A stretch of DNA of 64,000 bases. It comes from Lacibacter cauensis (GTDB taxonomy: Bacteria; Bacteroidota; Bacteroidia; Chitinophagales; Chitinophagaceae). Below, in pieces: positions 43,843 through 53,172 of the stretch (its first letter is position 1; each line of letters opens with the position of its first letter). Location: the NCBI RefSeq assembly GCF_007830055.1, contig NZ_VLLE01000008.1, positions 1 through 64,000 of the forward strand. Direction: 5' to 3'. The translations under genes and the position numbers were made by a program. Under the pieces are notes generated by a model that made no database searches, was not told the origin of the DNA, and saw only the letters and a list, made by a program, of their open reading frames with translations.

Positions 43843-43992
43843 TTCACTGACTGTCTTTAATAATAAATGGAACGGGATTTTGAAATACCTATTAAGTTAC
43901 TTTTCATGGCGACTCACTTTTGATTTGATAAAAGGTTGTGTCTATCTGATCATTGTAAAACATTTTACGATACTAATAATTAAAAAAAAATA

Positions 43993-45549
43993 ATGAAACT
44001 AGCTGAGTCATCATTGGAATGGGCAATAAAACACATTTTTAAAGAAAGTGATAATGATTTATTTCCACGTCCATACGAATTGTCTATTATCAAAGAACTT
44101 CAGAATGATACAATCGAACTATGCAAAAATGTTGATCTAGGCGGTTATAAATGGAAGGCAGCAAGAAGGTTTTTGATTCCGAAGGACAATTTATCATTTA
44201 GGAATGCCACTCAACTTGATTTGATAGACAGTATTTTTTTTGGAGCAATAATTTATGAATATGGAAACTTAATTGAAAACAAAAGAAGACCAATTGGAGA
44301 AGACACCGTATTTAGTTATCGTTTCAATCCATTGTCAGATGGCACTCTCTATGCAAACAAAAATGCATGGGAAAAATTTTGGCAATCGAATAAAACCAAG
44401 GCTGAAGCATTTTCGCATATCGTAATGTGTGATATTTCTGATTTCTATAATCAAATAAATTTGCACACGATCGAAAATCAATTGGGCGTTTGTGGATTCC
44501 CGAATCCAATAATTAAGAGTCTAAAAGAACTTATTATTTCTATAACTCAAAGGAGCTCAAAAGGAATACCAATTGGTCCGCATTGTTCACATTTATTGGC
44601 TGAAATGTCATTAATACCGTTTGATGACTACTTAAGTTTATTAGATATAACTTTTAAAAGATATGTTGACGATATTGTTATTTTTTGCCAAAGCGAAAAA
44701 GAGGCAAGAATTGCACTAAATCAGGCAGCAGAAATTTTAGATAAAGAACAAAGGCTAATTCTTCAAAAACAAAAAACCCGAATATTGTCATCAGAAGAAT
44801 TTATTTCACTATGTAAGCAAAACCTTCTCGAAGAAACAACCAATTCAACAGAAGAGGAAATCTTAGAAGTTATTAAGACTTATTCAGACGGGGATGCATA
44901 TACCAAAATAAAGTTATCCGATATCAGCGACGAGCATCTAGAGAAGATTTCGGAGACAAATATAATCCAGTTATTAGAATCATATCTAAATACCGACTCC
45001 CCAAATTTTGAAAAAATCAGATGGATTTATAGACGTCTCTCACAAATAGGAGTACCTCATGTAGTTGATTTTTCTATTGAAAACTTTGACAAGCTAATTC
45101 CAGCTCTAAATGACGTCTGTCTCTACATAAATTCCTGCGCAGAAAATTACTCTTCTGATTGGAAGGCGATCGGAGGGTACATTCTAGATTTACTAGAAGA
45201 TGAAATTGTTGACTCGAATGAGTTCTATAAAATCGCACTTTACAATCTTTTTGTTTTCAACTCGAACTTGAATCATATTGCGGCACTTGTGGATTCATTT
45301 TCAAGTTCAACTGAAAATATTAAACGGAAAATCTTATTTGCAAGTATGAACTATCACTCTTCAAGTTGGATAAAGAGTCTAAAGGAAAACTACAATAGAT
45401 TTGATACTTGGACAAAAAGAGCTTATCTGATAGCAGCTTCGAAATTGCCCAAAGAAGAAAGGGAGTACTTTTACAAAGGAATTCGGGTTCAATTTACTAA
45501 TGCTGATATTCTGGAAGACATAATCATTAAGTGGGCGAAAACAAAATAG
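43993..45549 (+). CDS. Reverse transcriptase of the unknown-group/Abi type (putative defence RT)
   Basis: 518 residues. The RT palm motifs are clear: RRFLIPKDN near 59 (region 1), IVMCDISDFYNQINLH (Asp147 in the first catalytic strand), GIPIGPHCSHLLAE (191-204) and RYVDDIVIF (catalytic YVDD, 224-227). From about 290 a helical extension runs to the end (DEHLEKISETNIIQLLESYL ... WTKRAYLIAASKLPKEEREYF), resembling the alpha-repeat tails of Abi/DRT reverse transcriptases. It has no maturase, endonuclease or integrase domain, so it is neither a group II intron nor a mobile retroelement RT. The exact UG/DRT class cannot be fixed by eye. No ncRNA is obvious, although 150 AT-rich bases precede it. 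It follows the HEPN gene on the same strand. Confidence 0.88.
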   Translation: MKLAESSLEWAIKHIFKESDNDLFPRPYELSIIKELQNDTIELCKNVDLGGYKWKAARRFLIPKDNLSFRNATQLDLIDSIFFGAIIYEYGNLIENKRRPIGEDTVFSYRFNPLSDGTLYANKNAWEKFWQSNKTKAEAFSHIVMCDISDFYNQINLHTIENQLGVCGFPNPIIKSLKELIISITQRSSKGIPIGPHCSHLLAEMSLIPFDDYLSLLDITFKRYVDDIVIFCQSEKEARIALNQAAEILDKEQRLILQKQKTRILSSEEFISLCKQNLLEETTNSTEEEILEVIKTYSDGDAYTKIKLSDISDEHLEKISETNIIQLLESYLNTDSPNFEKIRWIYRRLSQIGVPHVVDFSIENFDKLIPALNDVCLYINSCAENYSSDWKAIGGYILDLLEDEIVDSNEFYKIALYNLFVFNSNLNHIAALVDSFSSSTENIKRKILFASMNYHSSSWIKSLKENYNRFDTWTKRAYLIAASKLPKEEREYFYKGIRVQFTNADILEDIIIKWAKTK

Positions 45550-45622
45550 TACATTTGAATTACTTGAATCGCTGGCGAGAAAGTTTGAACACTAGCGAAC
45601 TAGGACTTTTTAACATTGTTGT

Positions 45623-47458
45623 TTAGGCCGCACGTTGTTTCAAAAACGAAATCCAATGTTCCCACACAATTACCATTGCAAGAGTGTCCAGCTTACAATA
45701 TTGCAGGAGCATATTTTCGTAAACCGATTTTATGCTTGTATTAGCTTTGCTTTTACCATACAACATTTCCTGGTATGCCATCATAGCATCGGTGCCATTG
45801 CTTACATCGAGCACTTCACCATCGAGTTCTAACTTTGGCAGCTGTTTATACGGGTCAATTATTTCGTTGTTTTCGGTCACTCTATACAACCCCATTTCAA
45901 CTAGATACTTCTTTATCTTTTCCGACTTGCTTGCCGCCAGTACCGCAGGAAGGGTTACTTTAATAGACGTTCTCCCGCCCATTTTTGGATGAAAATAGTA
46001 TCTTTTTGCAAGCTCATGCAGATCTATAATTCTGCTGTCCTCTTCTTTTGAATATCGGATAGTTCTTTGAAGCCAGGCCTTTAATTCTACATCACTAAAA
46101 TCCATTGTTTCAAAGCTGCTACTTATATCCTTCAAAATTGTATTTTCATAAGGGCTCCATATCATTATCGTTCCCCTCTCCCCTAATAGGTTTCTAAGAG
46201 CCTTTGCAAATTCAAAGTTAGGATACTTATCAACCGTATTCAGCCATTCGTGGTGTTTCGGTTCCTGACCTTCTCTTTCAATTACATGGCAACTCCATTG
46301 AAAAACAACTTTACCGTAAGGCCGCATACCGGCATGGTAAGGTATTGCCATTTGTGATGTTTCAAAATCAATGAAGAATAACGGGTATCGAATTGATTTT
46401 ATTTCTTCTGTAATCTCATTTAAAAGAAACTCATGTTTTTTTGTTATCTGGTAATACGGCCTGTTGCTATATTTATTTTCAATTGCCTCAAGCGGCATGT
46501 CGTTCAAATTTACTTTGCCTTGCTTTATCAGGGTGTCGATATATTTTTCTTTTGAACGATTAAAATTACCCAGCTGTGCAAGCTCAAAGAGATGAGGTTT
46601 CACATCCGCAAGCCTTCCCCAGCACTGCTGAAAGCCACTTGTAGCAAAGTCAGTATTTGTTTCGGTAAATTCACATTTGCTACAAGAAGTTTCAATTGGT
46701 ACGTCAATTTTGGTATTCGTTTGCAGAGCTTTTAAATAAATCTGAGCATTTCCTGCTATCATAGTCATTATCTTATCGACATATACATCTACGTTCACCA
46801 TTTCAAGTATATGCCCCTTTCTGAGTTCGTCAACGTTGCCACTAAATACAACCTCTGTTTTTCTGAATTTCGTTTTTCCAACTGTTTCTGTACTTTGTAG
46901 TTGAAACCAGTCTATCAAACCTTCAATAGGCGTGGTTTTTGCCTTGTCAGGCATCATTAAGTATGCCTCAATCTTGGCCCCGGGAAACTTTTTTTGGAGT
47001 ACATGTTTTTGAAAAGCGATATCCTCAATATATTCCTTCCATTCCGCCAGTTCAAAATACTTTTTGTTATTTTGGGAAGCTGCCAGAAACTCTATGCTGT
47101 CAAAAGATTTTGACTTCACTTCAATCAATCTTATGACATTTTTTTCCTTCTGCAAAATATCCACCCTCACCAGCATATGATCTATTTCAATAGCAGGCTC
47201 AAACAACGTTACAGTTTCCTGTTCCAGGTATTGTTCAGTTTCCTTGATGGCAAACTCAGTACCGTTATCTGTTTTTATTTCAAATCCTCCCTCAAAAAGA
47301 AGTTGTGCCATTGTGCCAATCATATATCCACCATCGGCTAGCATTAATAGGTATTCATTATCTTCTTTGGATGTCGGAAATCCGTTTTTCTTAAAATACA
47401 GTTTTGCTGCACAGCTTTGGGCAATTTTGAAGTCTGACTTTGAAAGAAATGGAGACAT
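45623..47458 (-). CDS. DUF2779 domain protein (predicted nuclease)
   Basis: 611 residues. The N-terminus has FLSKSDFKIAQSCAAKLYFKKNGFP, a PDDEXK-type opening, and later VIRLIEVKSKSFDSIEF, where E-x-K would be the nuclease core. The cysteine cluster (CSKCEFTE about 268-275, with FQQCWG about 285) fits an Fe-S or Zn site of Cas4/AddB-type nucleases. The second half (PLFFIDFETSQMAIPYHAGMRPY, IDLHELAKRYYF) matches DUF2779, which contains an exonuclease-like DEDD fold. It follows the WYL gene by 9 bp and is probably cotranscribed with it, divergent to the ubiquitin-like operon. Its target is unknown. Confidence 0.88.
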   Translation of the reverse strand: MSPFLSKSDFKIAQSCAAKLYFKKNGFPTSKEDNEYLLMLADGGYMIGTMAQLLFEGGFEIKTDNGTEFAIKETEQYLEQETVTLFEPAIEIDHMLVRVDILQKEKNVIRLIEVKSKSFDSIEFLAASQNNKKYFELAEWKEYIEDIAFQKHVLQKKFPGAKIEAYLMMPDKAKTTPIEGLIDWFQLQSTETVGKTKFRKTEVVFSGNVDELRKGHILEMVNVDVYVDKIMTMIAGNAQIYLKALQTNTKIDVPIETSCSKCEFTETNTDFATSGFQQCWGRLADVKPHLFELAQLGNFNRSKEKYIDTLIKQGKVNLNDMPLEAIENKYSNRPYYQITKKHEFLLNEITEEIKSIRYPLFFIDFETSQMAIPYHAGMRPYGKVVFQWSCHVIEREGQEPKHHEWLNTVDKYPNFEFAKALRNLLGERGTIMIWSPYENTILKDISSSFETMDFSDVELKAWLQRTIRYSKEEDSRIIDLHELAKRYYFHPKMGGRTSIKVTLPAVLAASKSEKIKKYLVEMGLYRVTENNEIIDPYKQLPKLELDGEVLDVSNGTDAMMAYQEMLYGKSKANTSIKSVYENMLLQYCKLDTLAMVIVWEHWISFLKQRAA

Positions 47459-47467
47459 TAGAAAAAT

Positions 47468-48478
47468 TTAAGAGTTATAAAGCTTTAAGGTATCCTCAGC
47501 CATCTTTTTTATTTTATTTTTTATACTCGGAGGGCTCACAACTTTTACTTCAGCACCATAACTTAAAATAGTCGATATCAGCTCGTAATTAGGAACCACA
47601 TTAATTTTAATCCTAAACTCTTTATTGCTATCCGTAAGTATTTCCTGCGTTTGATGTAAATGCTGCGTTTTAATATAATTTCCTTGCATTGGGGAAAATG
47701 ACAATACAACATCAACCGGTTTAATATCATGGTATGTCACGCCTATTGTATTCTTAAAATACAATTCAGCCGAAAAGTCCTTGGCGTTTATAAAAGGTTC
47801 TTTTGAAACGGCCTGCACTTCCGAAATCCTGTCTAGTGCAAATGTTTTTATTTTATTTTCTTTTTTTACATGCCCGAGTAAGTACCAGCGGTTACGGTAT
47901 TCTTTAAGAAGATATGGACAAACAAGATGCGCCTTATTGTCGGCGGCATCAAACCTTTTATAAATCAAATTGATTGTGCTATTGCTTTTAATTGCATTAA
48001 CCAGCACATCCAGATGTTCTGAACCTTTCGAATATGGCGCTTTTTCGAAATCAACGAAGGCCGCTTGCGATTCGTAATCTGTTTGTTTAAGACTGTTAAG
48101 GAGATTTATCAGTTTATCAATCGTGCCGGCAAAATCGTTTAAAATTGTAATGCCCTTATACTGGGCCAAAACACTTGTTGCAAATGCTAACGACTGCAAA
48201 TCGTGTTCTGTAAGTGGTAATTTGTCAATTGAATAATCCCGGTCTGTATAACAATATCCACCTTTTTCTTTCGAAAATTCAATAGGCGCATCATAATTAA
48301 AATAAGTGTTGTAACGCATATCATGAATATCTCCTTCAAATGTTCGAACACCTATGCGTTTTCCGGTTCTTTCATAAATGGTTTCAATCAATTCTTCTCT
48401 TGTCCAATACCTTTTTACCGAAGTGAGGCAACTATTGATTATTCTAACACGGGTATGGAAGGATTTATTGTCAGGCAT
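47468..48478 (-). CDS. WYL-domain transcriptional regulator
   Basis: 336 residues. The N-terminal winged-helix segment (VRIINSCLTSVKRYWTREELIETIYERTGKRIGVRTFEGDIHDM) is followed by the WYL core (INLIYKRFDAADNKAHLVCPYLLKEYRNRWYLLGHVKKENKIKTFALDRIS) and a WCX-like end. WYL repressors such as CapW and BrxR control CBASS and BREX defence operons. Its start faces the ubiquitin-like operon across a 100-bp region with the inverted repeat CCGCAA/TTGCGG, so I infer that it regulates that operon and its own DUF2779 partner. Confidence 0.92.
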   Translation of the reverse strand: MPDNKSFHTRVRIINSCLTSVKRYWTREELIETIYERTGKRIGVRTFEGDIHDMRYNTYFNYDAPIEFSKEKGGYCYTDRDYSIDKLPLTEHDLQSLAFATSVLAQYKGITILNDFAGTIDKLINLLNSLKQTDYESQAAFVDFEKAPYSKGSEHLDVLVNAIKSNSTINLIYKRFDAADNKAHLVCPYLLKEYRNRWYLLGHVKKENKIKTFALDRISEVQAVSKEPFINAKDFSAELYFKNTIGVTYHDIKPVDVVLSFSPMQGNYIKTQHLHQTQEILTDSNKEFRIKINVVPNYELISTILSYGAEVKVVSPPSIKNKIKKMAEDTLKLYNS

Positions 48479-48520
48479 TTTTGGGTTATTTCAAGTAAAG
48501 ATTAAAAAAAAATATCAGCT

Positions 48521-48555
48521 CCGCAAATAGGTTGCGGTGTGCACTTTTAAGTTTG
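48521..48555 (+). promoter_or_regulatory. Candidate WYL operator and -7 box of the Bil-like operon
   Basis: CCGCAA (48521-48526) and TTGCGG (48532-48537) form a perfect inverted repeat with a 5-bp spacer. TAAGTTTG, an exact TAnnTTTG box, follows at 48548-48555, 25 bp before the ATG at 48581. A repressor on the repeat would cover the -33 region. Confidence 0.5.
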
Positions 48556-48580
48556 CCTGCAAAACAAACAAATCTTTACA

Positions 48581-48907
48581 ATGCAAGAAAAAAATACAAA
48601 CCCCTCGAATGAGAAAAACGGGCAAGGTAACGGCAATGACAGACCTGACAAAGGTGATAAGAAAATTAACCTGACCATTATCGTTAGTGGAACTCCCACT
48701 GTTGTGGAAGCAAATCCCAAACAAAAATTACAAGTGATAGCACAAAAAGCACTTGATAGTACTGGCAACAAGTCCCGGCCGTTGTCTGATTGGACTTTAA
48801 AAACACGGGATGGAGTTGTTTTAGATATGAACAACACGGTTGAAAGTTATGGATTGGTTGACGGTGACCAATTGTTTCTAACACTTGAAGCCGGAGCCGG
48901 AGGATAA
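48581..48907 (+). CDS. bilA: Ubiquitin-like modifier with free GG end (BilA-like)
   Basis: 108 residues. A polar, Asn/Gly/Asp-rich leader (1-27) is followed by one beta-grasp domain: KINLTIIVSGTPTVVEANPKQKLQVIAQKALDSTG, DWTLKTRDGVVLDMNN, SYGLVDGDQLFLTLEAGAGG. The protein ends in the diglycine itself, so no processing is needed before E1 activation. It is the first gene of an Ubl-E2-JAB-E1 operon, the order of the Bil (bacterial ISG15-like) anti-phage system. Known Bil modifiers often have two Ubl domains; this one has one plus a disordered leader. The annotation rests on the domain, the GG end and the neighbours. Confidence 0.88.
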   Translation: MQEKNTNPSNEKNGQGNGNDRPDKGDKKINLTIIVSGTPTVVEANPKQKLQVIAQKALDSTGNKSRPLSDWTLKTRDGVVLDMNNTVESYGLVDGDQLFLTLEAGAGG

Positions 48908-48912
48908 TAAAT

Positions 48913-49587
48913 ATGGAAAGGCAAACTAATACACAGAGTGCACCGATTAGAGTCGGAGCACAGGTTGTTGACCCCTCCGTCTCTCTTGCAAAATTTGAAA
49001 AGGAACTTAGTTTATTTCAGAGTGCTGAAAAACACCATCGCCAACGTGGAGTTTCATTGGTTTGGGCAGAATTCCCGTCAATGGTTCTAACTTTTAGCGC
49101 ATACAGATTGCGCCCCTTATCAATTGTGTTTGCAGTAAAACTGGATTTTACTAACTACGATTTAGACCCTATTTCAGTAAAATTCATTGATCCAATTTCC
49201 GAGGCAGAATTAAGAAAGCAAGAACTGTATACACACATGCATAGGAAAATTCCGATTCCCGGAGCAAACACAGATGTAACGGTGGCACCCACTTTTACGA
49301 GACAGGAATTGATCCAGTCACACGAACCGGATCATATTCCTTTTTTGTGTTTGCCAGGAGTCAGAGAGTATCATGCTCATTCCGTTCACTCAAATGATCC
49401 TTGGTTAAATCGTCGGGGCAAAGGAGAAGGAACTCTGGGATTTATTATTGACCAATTGGTTACTTACGGCACTGAGCCAATAAGCGGAGTTACGCCAAAG
49501 ACAGTAAATATCGCCATGCTGCCTCCTGGAACTATGCAGGTTCAGTACAATGGAATTATTTTCATGATTGATAAGACTCCACTATGA
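48913..49587 (+). CDS. bilB: E2-like conjugating enzyme (BilB-like)
   Basis: 224 residues. The block DHIPFLCLPGVREYHAHSVHSNDPWLNRRGKGEG is the signature of the bacterial E2 family often annotated as 'putative metal-binding protein'. Cys146 in FLCLPG is the only cysteine in the protein, which fits a catalytic thioester Cys, followed by the His-rich REYHAHSVH. It would receive the Ubl from the E1 (50123-51637) and pass it to a target; in known Bil systems the target is a phage tail protein. It starts 5 bp after the Ubl gene and overlaps the JAB gene by 4 bp (ATGA), so the operon is translationally coupled. Confidence 0.86.
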   Translation: MERQTNTQSAPIRVGAQVVDPSVSLAKFEKELSLFQSAEKHHRQRGVSLVWAEFPSMVLTFSAYRLRPLSIVFAVKLDFTNYDLDPISVKFIDPISEAELRKQELYTHMHRKIPIPGANTDVTVAPTFTRQELIQSHEPDHIPFLCLPGVREYHAHSVHSNDPWLNRRGKGEGTLGFIIDQLVTYGTEPISGVTPKTVNIAMLPPGTMQVQYNGIIFMIDKTPL

Positions 49588-50132
49588 ATAAAGGATACAT
49601 TGAAATAAGAAAACTGTATCTGCCCAAAAGTTGTGCTGTTGCTGCATTAGATTGGATGTATCATCAAGGAAAAAAACATAAAGAAGGAGTAGCCTTGTTT
49701 GCCGGAATAAGGCAAGAGGGTTCTTTTTATATAAAAAGAACCATTATTCCGCAGCAATATGCTGGCAGTTTTAATGAGGGCTTGCTCTATGTTGTGGAGG
49801 GCGCAGAGTTGCATCGTATTAATGTAGAATTATTTGATACAGGCATGCATCTGATTGCGCAAATTCATAGCCATCCAACCGAAGCTTATCATTCAGATAC
49901 CGATGATGACTACCCTATTGTAACAGTTTTAGGTGGAGTATCGATTGTGGTTCCCAATTTTGGAAATGGAGGTTTAAATGTTTCTGAATGGGCGCTTTAT
50001 CGCTTTTATGCTGAAACTGGCTGGACTTTACTGACACAAAAAGAAAAAATAAAATTTCTCATTTTGGTTGATGATGAGTCGCCGCAACTTCAAACGAGTA
50101 AAAAACCATCTAAATTTTGGCCATGGGGTTAG
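49584..50132 (+). CDS. bilC: JAB/JAMM metalloprotease, deubiquitinase-like (BilC-like)
   Basis: 182 residues with the JAMM motif: Glu34 (KEGVALFAG), His95-Ser-His97-Pro, Ser104 and Asp107 (IHSHPTEAYHSDTDD). The spacing between HSH and Ser is one residue shorter than in Rpn11, as is common in bacterial operon-type JABs. It would bind Zn and cleave Ubl conjugates or release the modifier. The tail ends in a basic and aromatic stretch (KKPSKFWPWG). It overlaps the E2 gene by 4 bp and the E1 gene by about 10 bp. Confidence 0.9.
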   Translation: MNKGYIEIRKLYLPKSCAVAALDWMYHQGKKHKEGVALFAGIRQEGSFYIKRTIIPQQYAGSFNEGLLYVVEGAELHRINVELFDTGMHLIAQIHSHPTEAYHSDTDDDYPIVTVLGGVSIVVPNFGNGGLNVSEWALYRFYAETGWTLLTQKEKIKFLILVDDESPQLQTSKKPSKFWPWG

Positions 50133-51637
50133 CAATGTACTTTGATAAGGCAGCATTGGGTGCATCTCAAATTTTACAAGGATACAATCGAGAAGATTTT
50201 GAAACAAGGGTAATGTCTGTGACAATTGAGATTGCTTTTGATACGAAAGCGGTAACCTCCCCAGAAGGTATGGCAACACTTGATCTGTTGATTAGATTAC
50301 TGGCTCGTTTCTATCCAAAACTAAAAATAAGCCCGCTTGACTCCGCTTCCTGCGCTTATGCTGAAGAGCTAAAACAACTTGCGATCAGGATCAATCGGTT
50401 CATTGAGTTTTCGGAAGACGAATCTTTGGCTGTAATCGTTGTCGGCAAAACACCTATTACGAAAGAAAAGAATTGTTTCTATGTAGGCTCCGAGGAATGG
50501 ACAGTTCATTTCTCGCCAATAAATACTGTTCCAATAGGTAACTCGAATAACCCTTTTGGTGCCGGTGCCGCAGCTTGCTTTGCTGTATCGAATGTATTCA
50601 GAGCTGTATTTGGAGATCAATTGAGTAATGGGCATTTAGATACCGATTTTTCACTTTCATTGTTAAACTTTGAACTTACAACTTCAGCGGAAAAAATCCC
50701 GATCGATGGCTTAAAATTATCTTTTAACGAAACATTCATAGTTGGCGTTGGAGCGATTGGAAATGGTGCAGTGTGGGCACTTTCAAGGTTGCAAAAATTG
50801 GAAGGCTCTATTTATCTGGTGGATCATGAAAAAGTTGAGAGATCTAACTTGCAGCGATACGTGTTAACAACAGAAAATGACGAAGGCCATCAAAAAACTT
50901 CATTGTATCAAAGGTTTACAAATTCCAAAGTATTTATTCCTTATCAAGGGACATGGTCAGATTTTTTAAGCGTTAGACAAAACTGGAATTTGCCATTGGT
51001 CGCATTAGCGCTTGACACTTCAGCTGACCGAATCGCCGCTCAAGCCTCTTTACCTAAACAAATTATTAACGCCTGGACACAGCCCGATGATCTTGGTATT
51101 TCCCGACATAACGACTTTTTAAAGGACGCCTGCATATCATGCTTATATCCTGCAAAAAGTGGCGGGTTGACCCGAGCTCAACTTATTGCCGGTTCACTTG
51201 GTTTGTTACATCGAGAATTAGAAATTAGAACATTGATACATAATGATAGTTCGTTGGATGAAAGTTGGATAAAGACCATTGCTGTCGCCAAGGAAATAGA
51301 TTTTGAAACATTAAAACCATTTATAGGATTGCCAATTTCGCAGTTCTATAGTAAGGTCTTGTGCGGTGGACTCATTACAACAAATGCAAAAAATCAGCTA
51401 ACAGAAACACCGATGGCATTTCAATCTGCATTGGCGGGAATACTGCTCGCTTCGGAACTAGTATTAAAAATTACAGGAATAAGGACCTCTGAAATCAGTG
51501 CATTAACAAGAATTAATCTCCTTAAACCAATCACTAGGTATATGAATGAACCATTGTTAAAAGTTACTCATCGGGATTGTATTTGTCAGGATGATGATTT
51601 TAAAAAACAATATCGTGCAAAATACTGTTCCGTATAG
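50123..51637 (+). CDS. bilD: E1-like ThiF-family adenylyltransferase (BilD-like)
   Basis: 504 residues from ATG at 50123; ATG at 50135 is an alternative, just after the JAB stop. The N-terminal 190 residues are a separate inactive-looking domain. The ThiF Rossmann part starts FIVGVGAIGNGAVWAL (about 206-219), with VDHEKVERSNLQRY giving the ATP-binding Asp and Arg. The catalytic-Cys candidates are in DACISCLYP (Cys337, Cys340). A terminal HRDCICQDDD has two more Cys, perhaps a Zn site. It adenylates the GG end of the Ubl and passes it to the E2. It closes the Ubl-E2-JAB-E1 operon. Confidence 0.9.
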   Translation: MGLAMYFDKAALGASQILQGYNREDFETRVMSVTIEIAFDTKAVTSPEGMATLDLLIRLLARFYPKLKISPLDSASCAYAEELKQLAIRINRFIEFSEDESLAVIVVGKTPITKEKNCFYVGSEEWTVHFSPINTVPIGNSNNPFGAGAAACFAVSNVFRAVFGDQLSNGHLDTDFSLSLLNFELTTSAEKIPIDGLKLSFNETFIVGVGAIGNGAVWALSRLQKLEGSIYLVDHEKVERSNLQRYVLTTENDEGHQKTSLYQRFTNSKVFIPYQGTWSDFLSVRQNWNLPLVALALDTSADRIAAQASLPKQIINAWTQPDDLGISRHNDFLKDACISCLYPAKSGGLTRAQLIAGSLGLLHRELEIRTLIHNDSSLDESWIKTIAVAKEIDFETLKPFIGLPISQFYSKVLCGGLITTNAKNQLTETPMAFQSALAGILLASELVLKITGIRTSEISALTRINLLKPITRYMNEPLLKVTHRDCICQDDDFKKQYRAKYCSV

Positions 51638-51807
51638 TTTGACAAAGCATTCTATCCATAGTGCTTGTTCAGTATACACCTATACTTCGCTAACATAAAT
51701 AATTAAATGTGATCTCAACGACTAAGATACTTGAGTCGAATTATTTTTGAATAGCTTCAACTGCACTGACAGTAAGCTAATTAAAGAAAGTAAAGCGATA
51801 TTATTGA

Positions 51808-53139
51808 ATGAAAAGCATCATTGAATCAATCAGTAACAGAGAACTAGCCTTTTTAATATGGGCGTTCGTGCTCATTATATATCTCCTATTTAAAAACATA
51901 GGATTGAGATCAATCGGCGGCTTATTGAGAATGATCTTTTGGAGCAAGTTGACTACACTCTTCCTTGCTATCCTGATTTATACTATTGTTATAACATATT
52001 TTTTGTCCGAAATCCGATTGTGGAATTTAAGCCAGTTAAAAAATACTGTACTTTGGTTTCTAACTGTCGGGGCAGTTTCTTTATTCCATACTACCGATAA
52101 AAATAAAAGCAATTATTTAAAGGAAACACTAAAAGATGTTTTAAGCATAACTGCTGGTTTACAATTCTTGCTTGGCATTTACAGTTTCAGCTTAGCTGTC
52201 GAGCTTATATTACTTCCGGTTGCAGTTTTGATAGGCGGAATGAACGTTGTTGCAAAACAAAAAAACGAATTTCATCAAATTGCAAAGGTTCTACAAAAGC
52301 TGATAATGTTGGCAGGCCTTTTACTGATTTGCCATACGCTGTTCAAAATAACTACAGATTTTAAGAGTTTCGCTAATAAAGGGACGCTTACTGATTTTCT
52401 GATGCCGGCCTTATTATCAATTTTGTTTTTGCCAATGCTATATGTACTTTCCATACATGTTACTCATAACGATCTATTCGCAGGACTGGAAAAAAAAATA
52501 AAGAGCCGGAATTTACTTCGCTATGCAAGATGTAAAGCGCTGATCCACTTTCATGTAAACAAAACAGACCTTTATCGTTGGCAAAAAATTCTTTTTCTCC
52601 GACGAATAAGTTCTAAAAACGATATCAATGAAAGTATTGAACTAGTGAAAGCTATGAAACGCAGGGAAAAGCACCCGCCTCTTATCGAAATCAATAAAGG
52701 ATGGTCACCTTATGCAGCTTTGAAGTTTTTAGAGACTAAAAATCTTCCTACAGGCTTCTATCATCCAACTTATGTAGAAACAGAATGGATGGCCTGTTCA
52801 AATTATACAAATGTGGATGATAATATACCTCCCAGCAATATTGCCTATTACGTGGAAGGGAATGAGGATGTTGCTAACAAACTCACTTTAAATCTAAAAG
52901 TTCATAACGTAAAACTTGATGGATTGGCAATAGCGGAGTTTATAGATTCTGTTAACATATTATGCAAGAATGCATTGAACTTGGATATCGCAAACATTGT
53001 TCTTGAAGAAATAGTTGCGCAGAGAAATTGGGAAATACAATTAGAAAACAAAAAGTTGTATTTGAAAAAAGAGCATTTTGTTAATAAGGATCAGGGGTAC
53101 AACATGACATTTACTATTAAAAGAATTCCTTCTGTCTAA
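51808..53139 (+). CDS. Polytopic membrane protein of unknown function
   Basis: 443 residues. Six or seven hydrophobic segments lie in the first 225 residues (about 13-30, 47-66, 80-94, 112-150, 165-180 and 200-220), then a charged cytosolic domain (GLEKKIKSRNLLRYARCKALIHFHV ... YHPTYVETEWMACSNYTNVDDN) to the end. No known motif was seen. It lies 170 bp downstream of the E1 gene on the same strand, with 33 bp to the HNH gene that follows. It may be an accessory of the Bil-like operon or, with the HNH gene, a separate unit. Confidence 0.78.
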   Translation: MKSIIESISNRELAFLIWAFVLIIYLLFKNIGLRSIGGLLRMIFWSKLTTLFLAILIYTIVITYFLSEIRLWNLSQLKNTVLWFLTVGAVSLFHTTDKNKSNYLKETLKDVLSITAGLQFLLGIYSFSLAVELILLPVAVLIGGMNVVAKQKNEFHQIAKVLQKLIMLAGLLLICHTLFKITTDFKSFANKGTLTDFLMPALLSILFLPMLYVLSIHVTHNDLFAGLEKKIKSRNLLRYARCKALIHFHVNKTDLYRWQKILFLRRISSKNDINESIELVKAMKRREKHPPLIEINKGWSPYAALKFLETKNLPTGFYHPTYVETEWMACSNYTNVDDNIPPSNIAYYVEGNEDVANKLTLNLKVHNVKLDGLAIAEFIDSVNILCKNALNLDIANIVLEEIVAQRNWEIQLENKKLYLKKEHFVNKDQGYNMTFTIKRIPSV

Positions 53140-53172
53140 ACTCATTGTTTAACATAGAATTTATAAATTGAT

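Noticed and set aside
43843-43992. ncRNA of a DRT or retron type before the RT gene
   Set aside because: The 150 bases are AT-rich, with only a short GTAAAACATTTTAC repeat; no convincing larger structure was seen.
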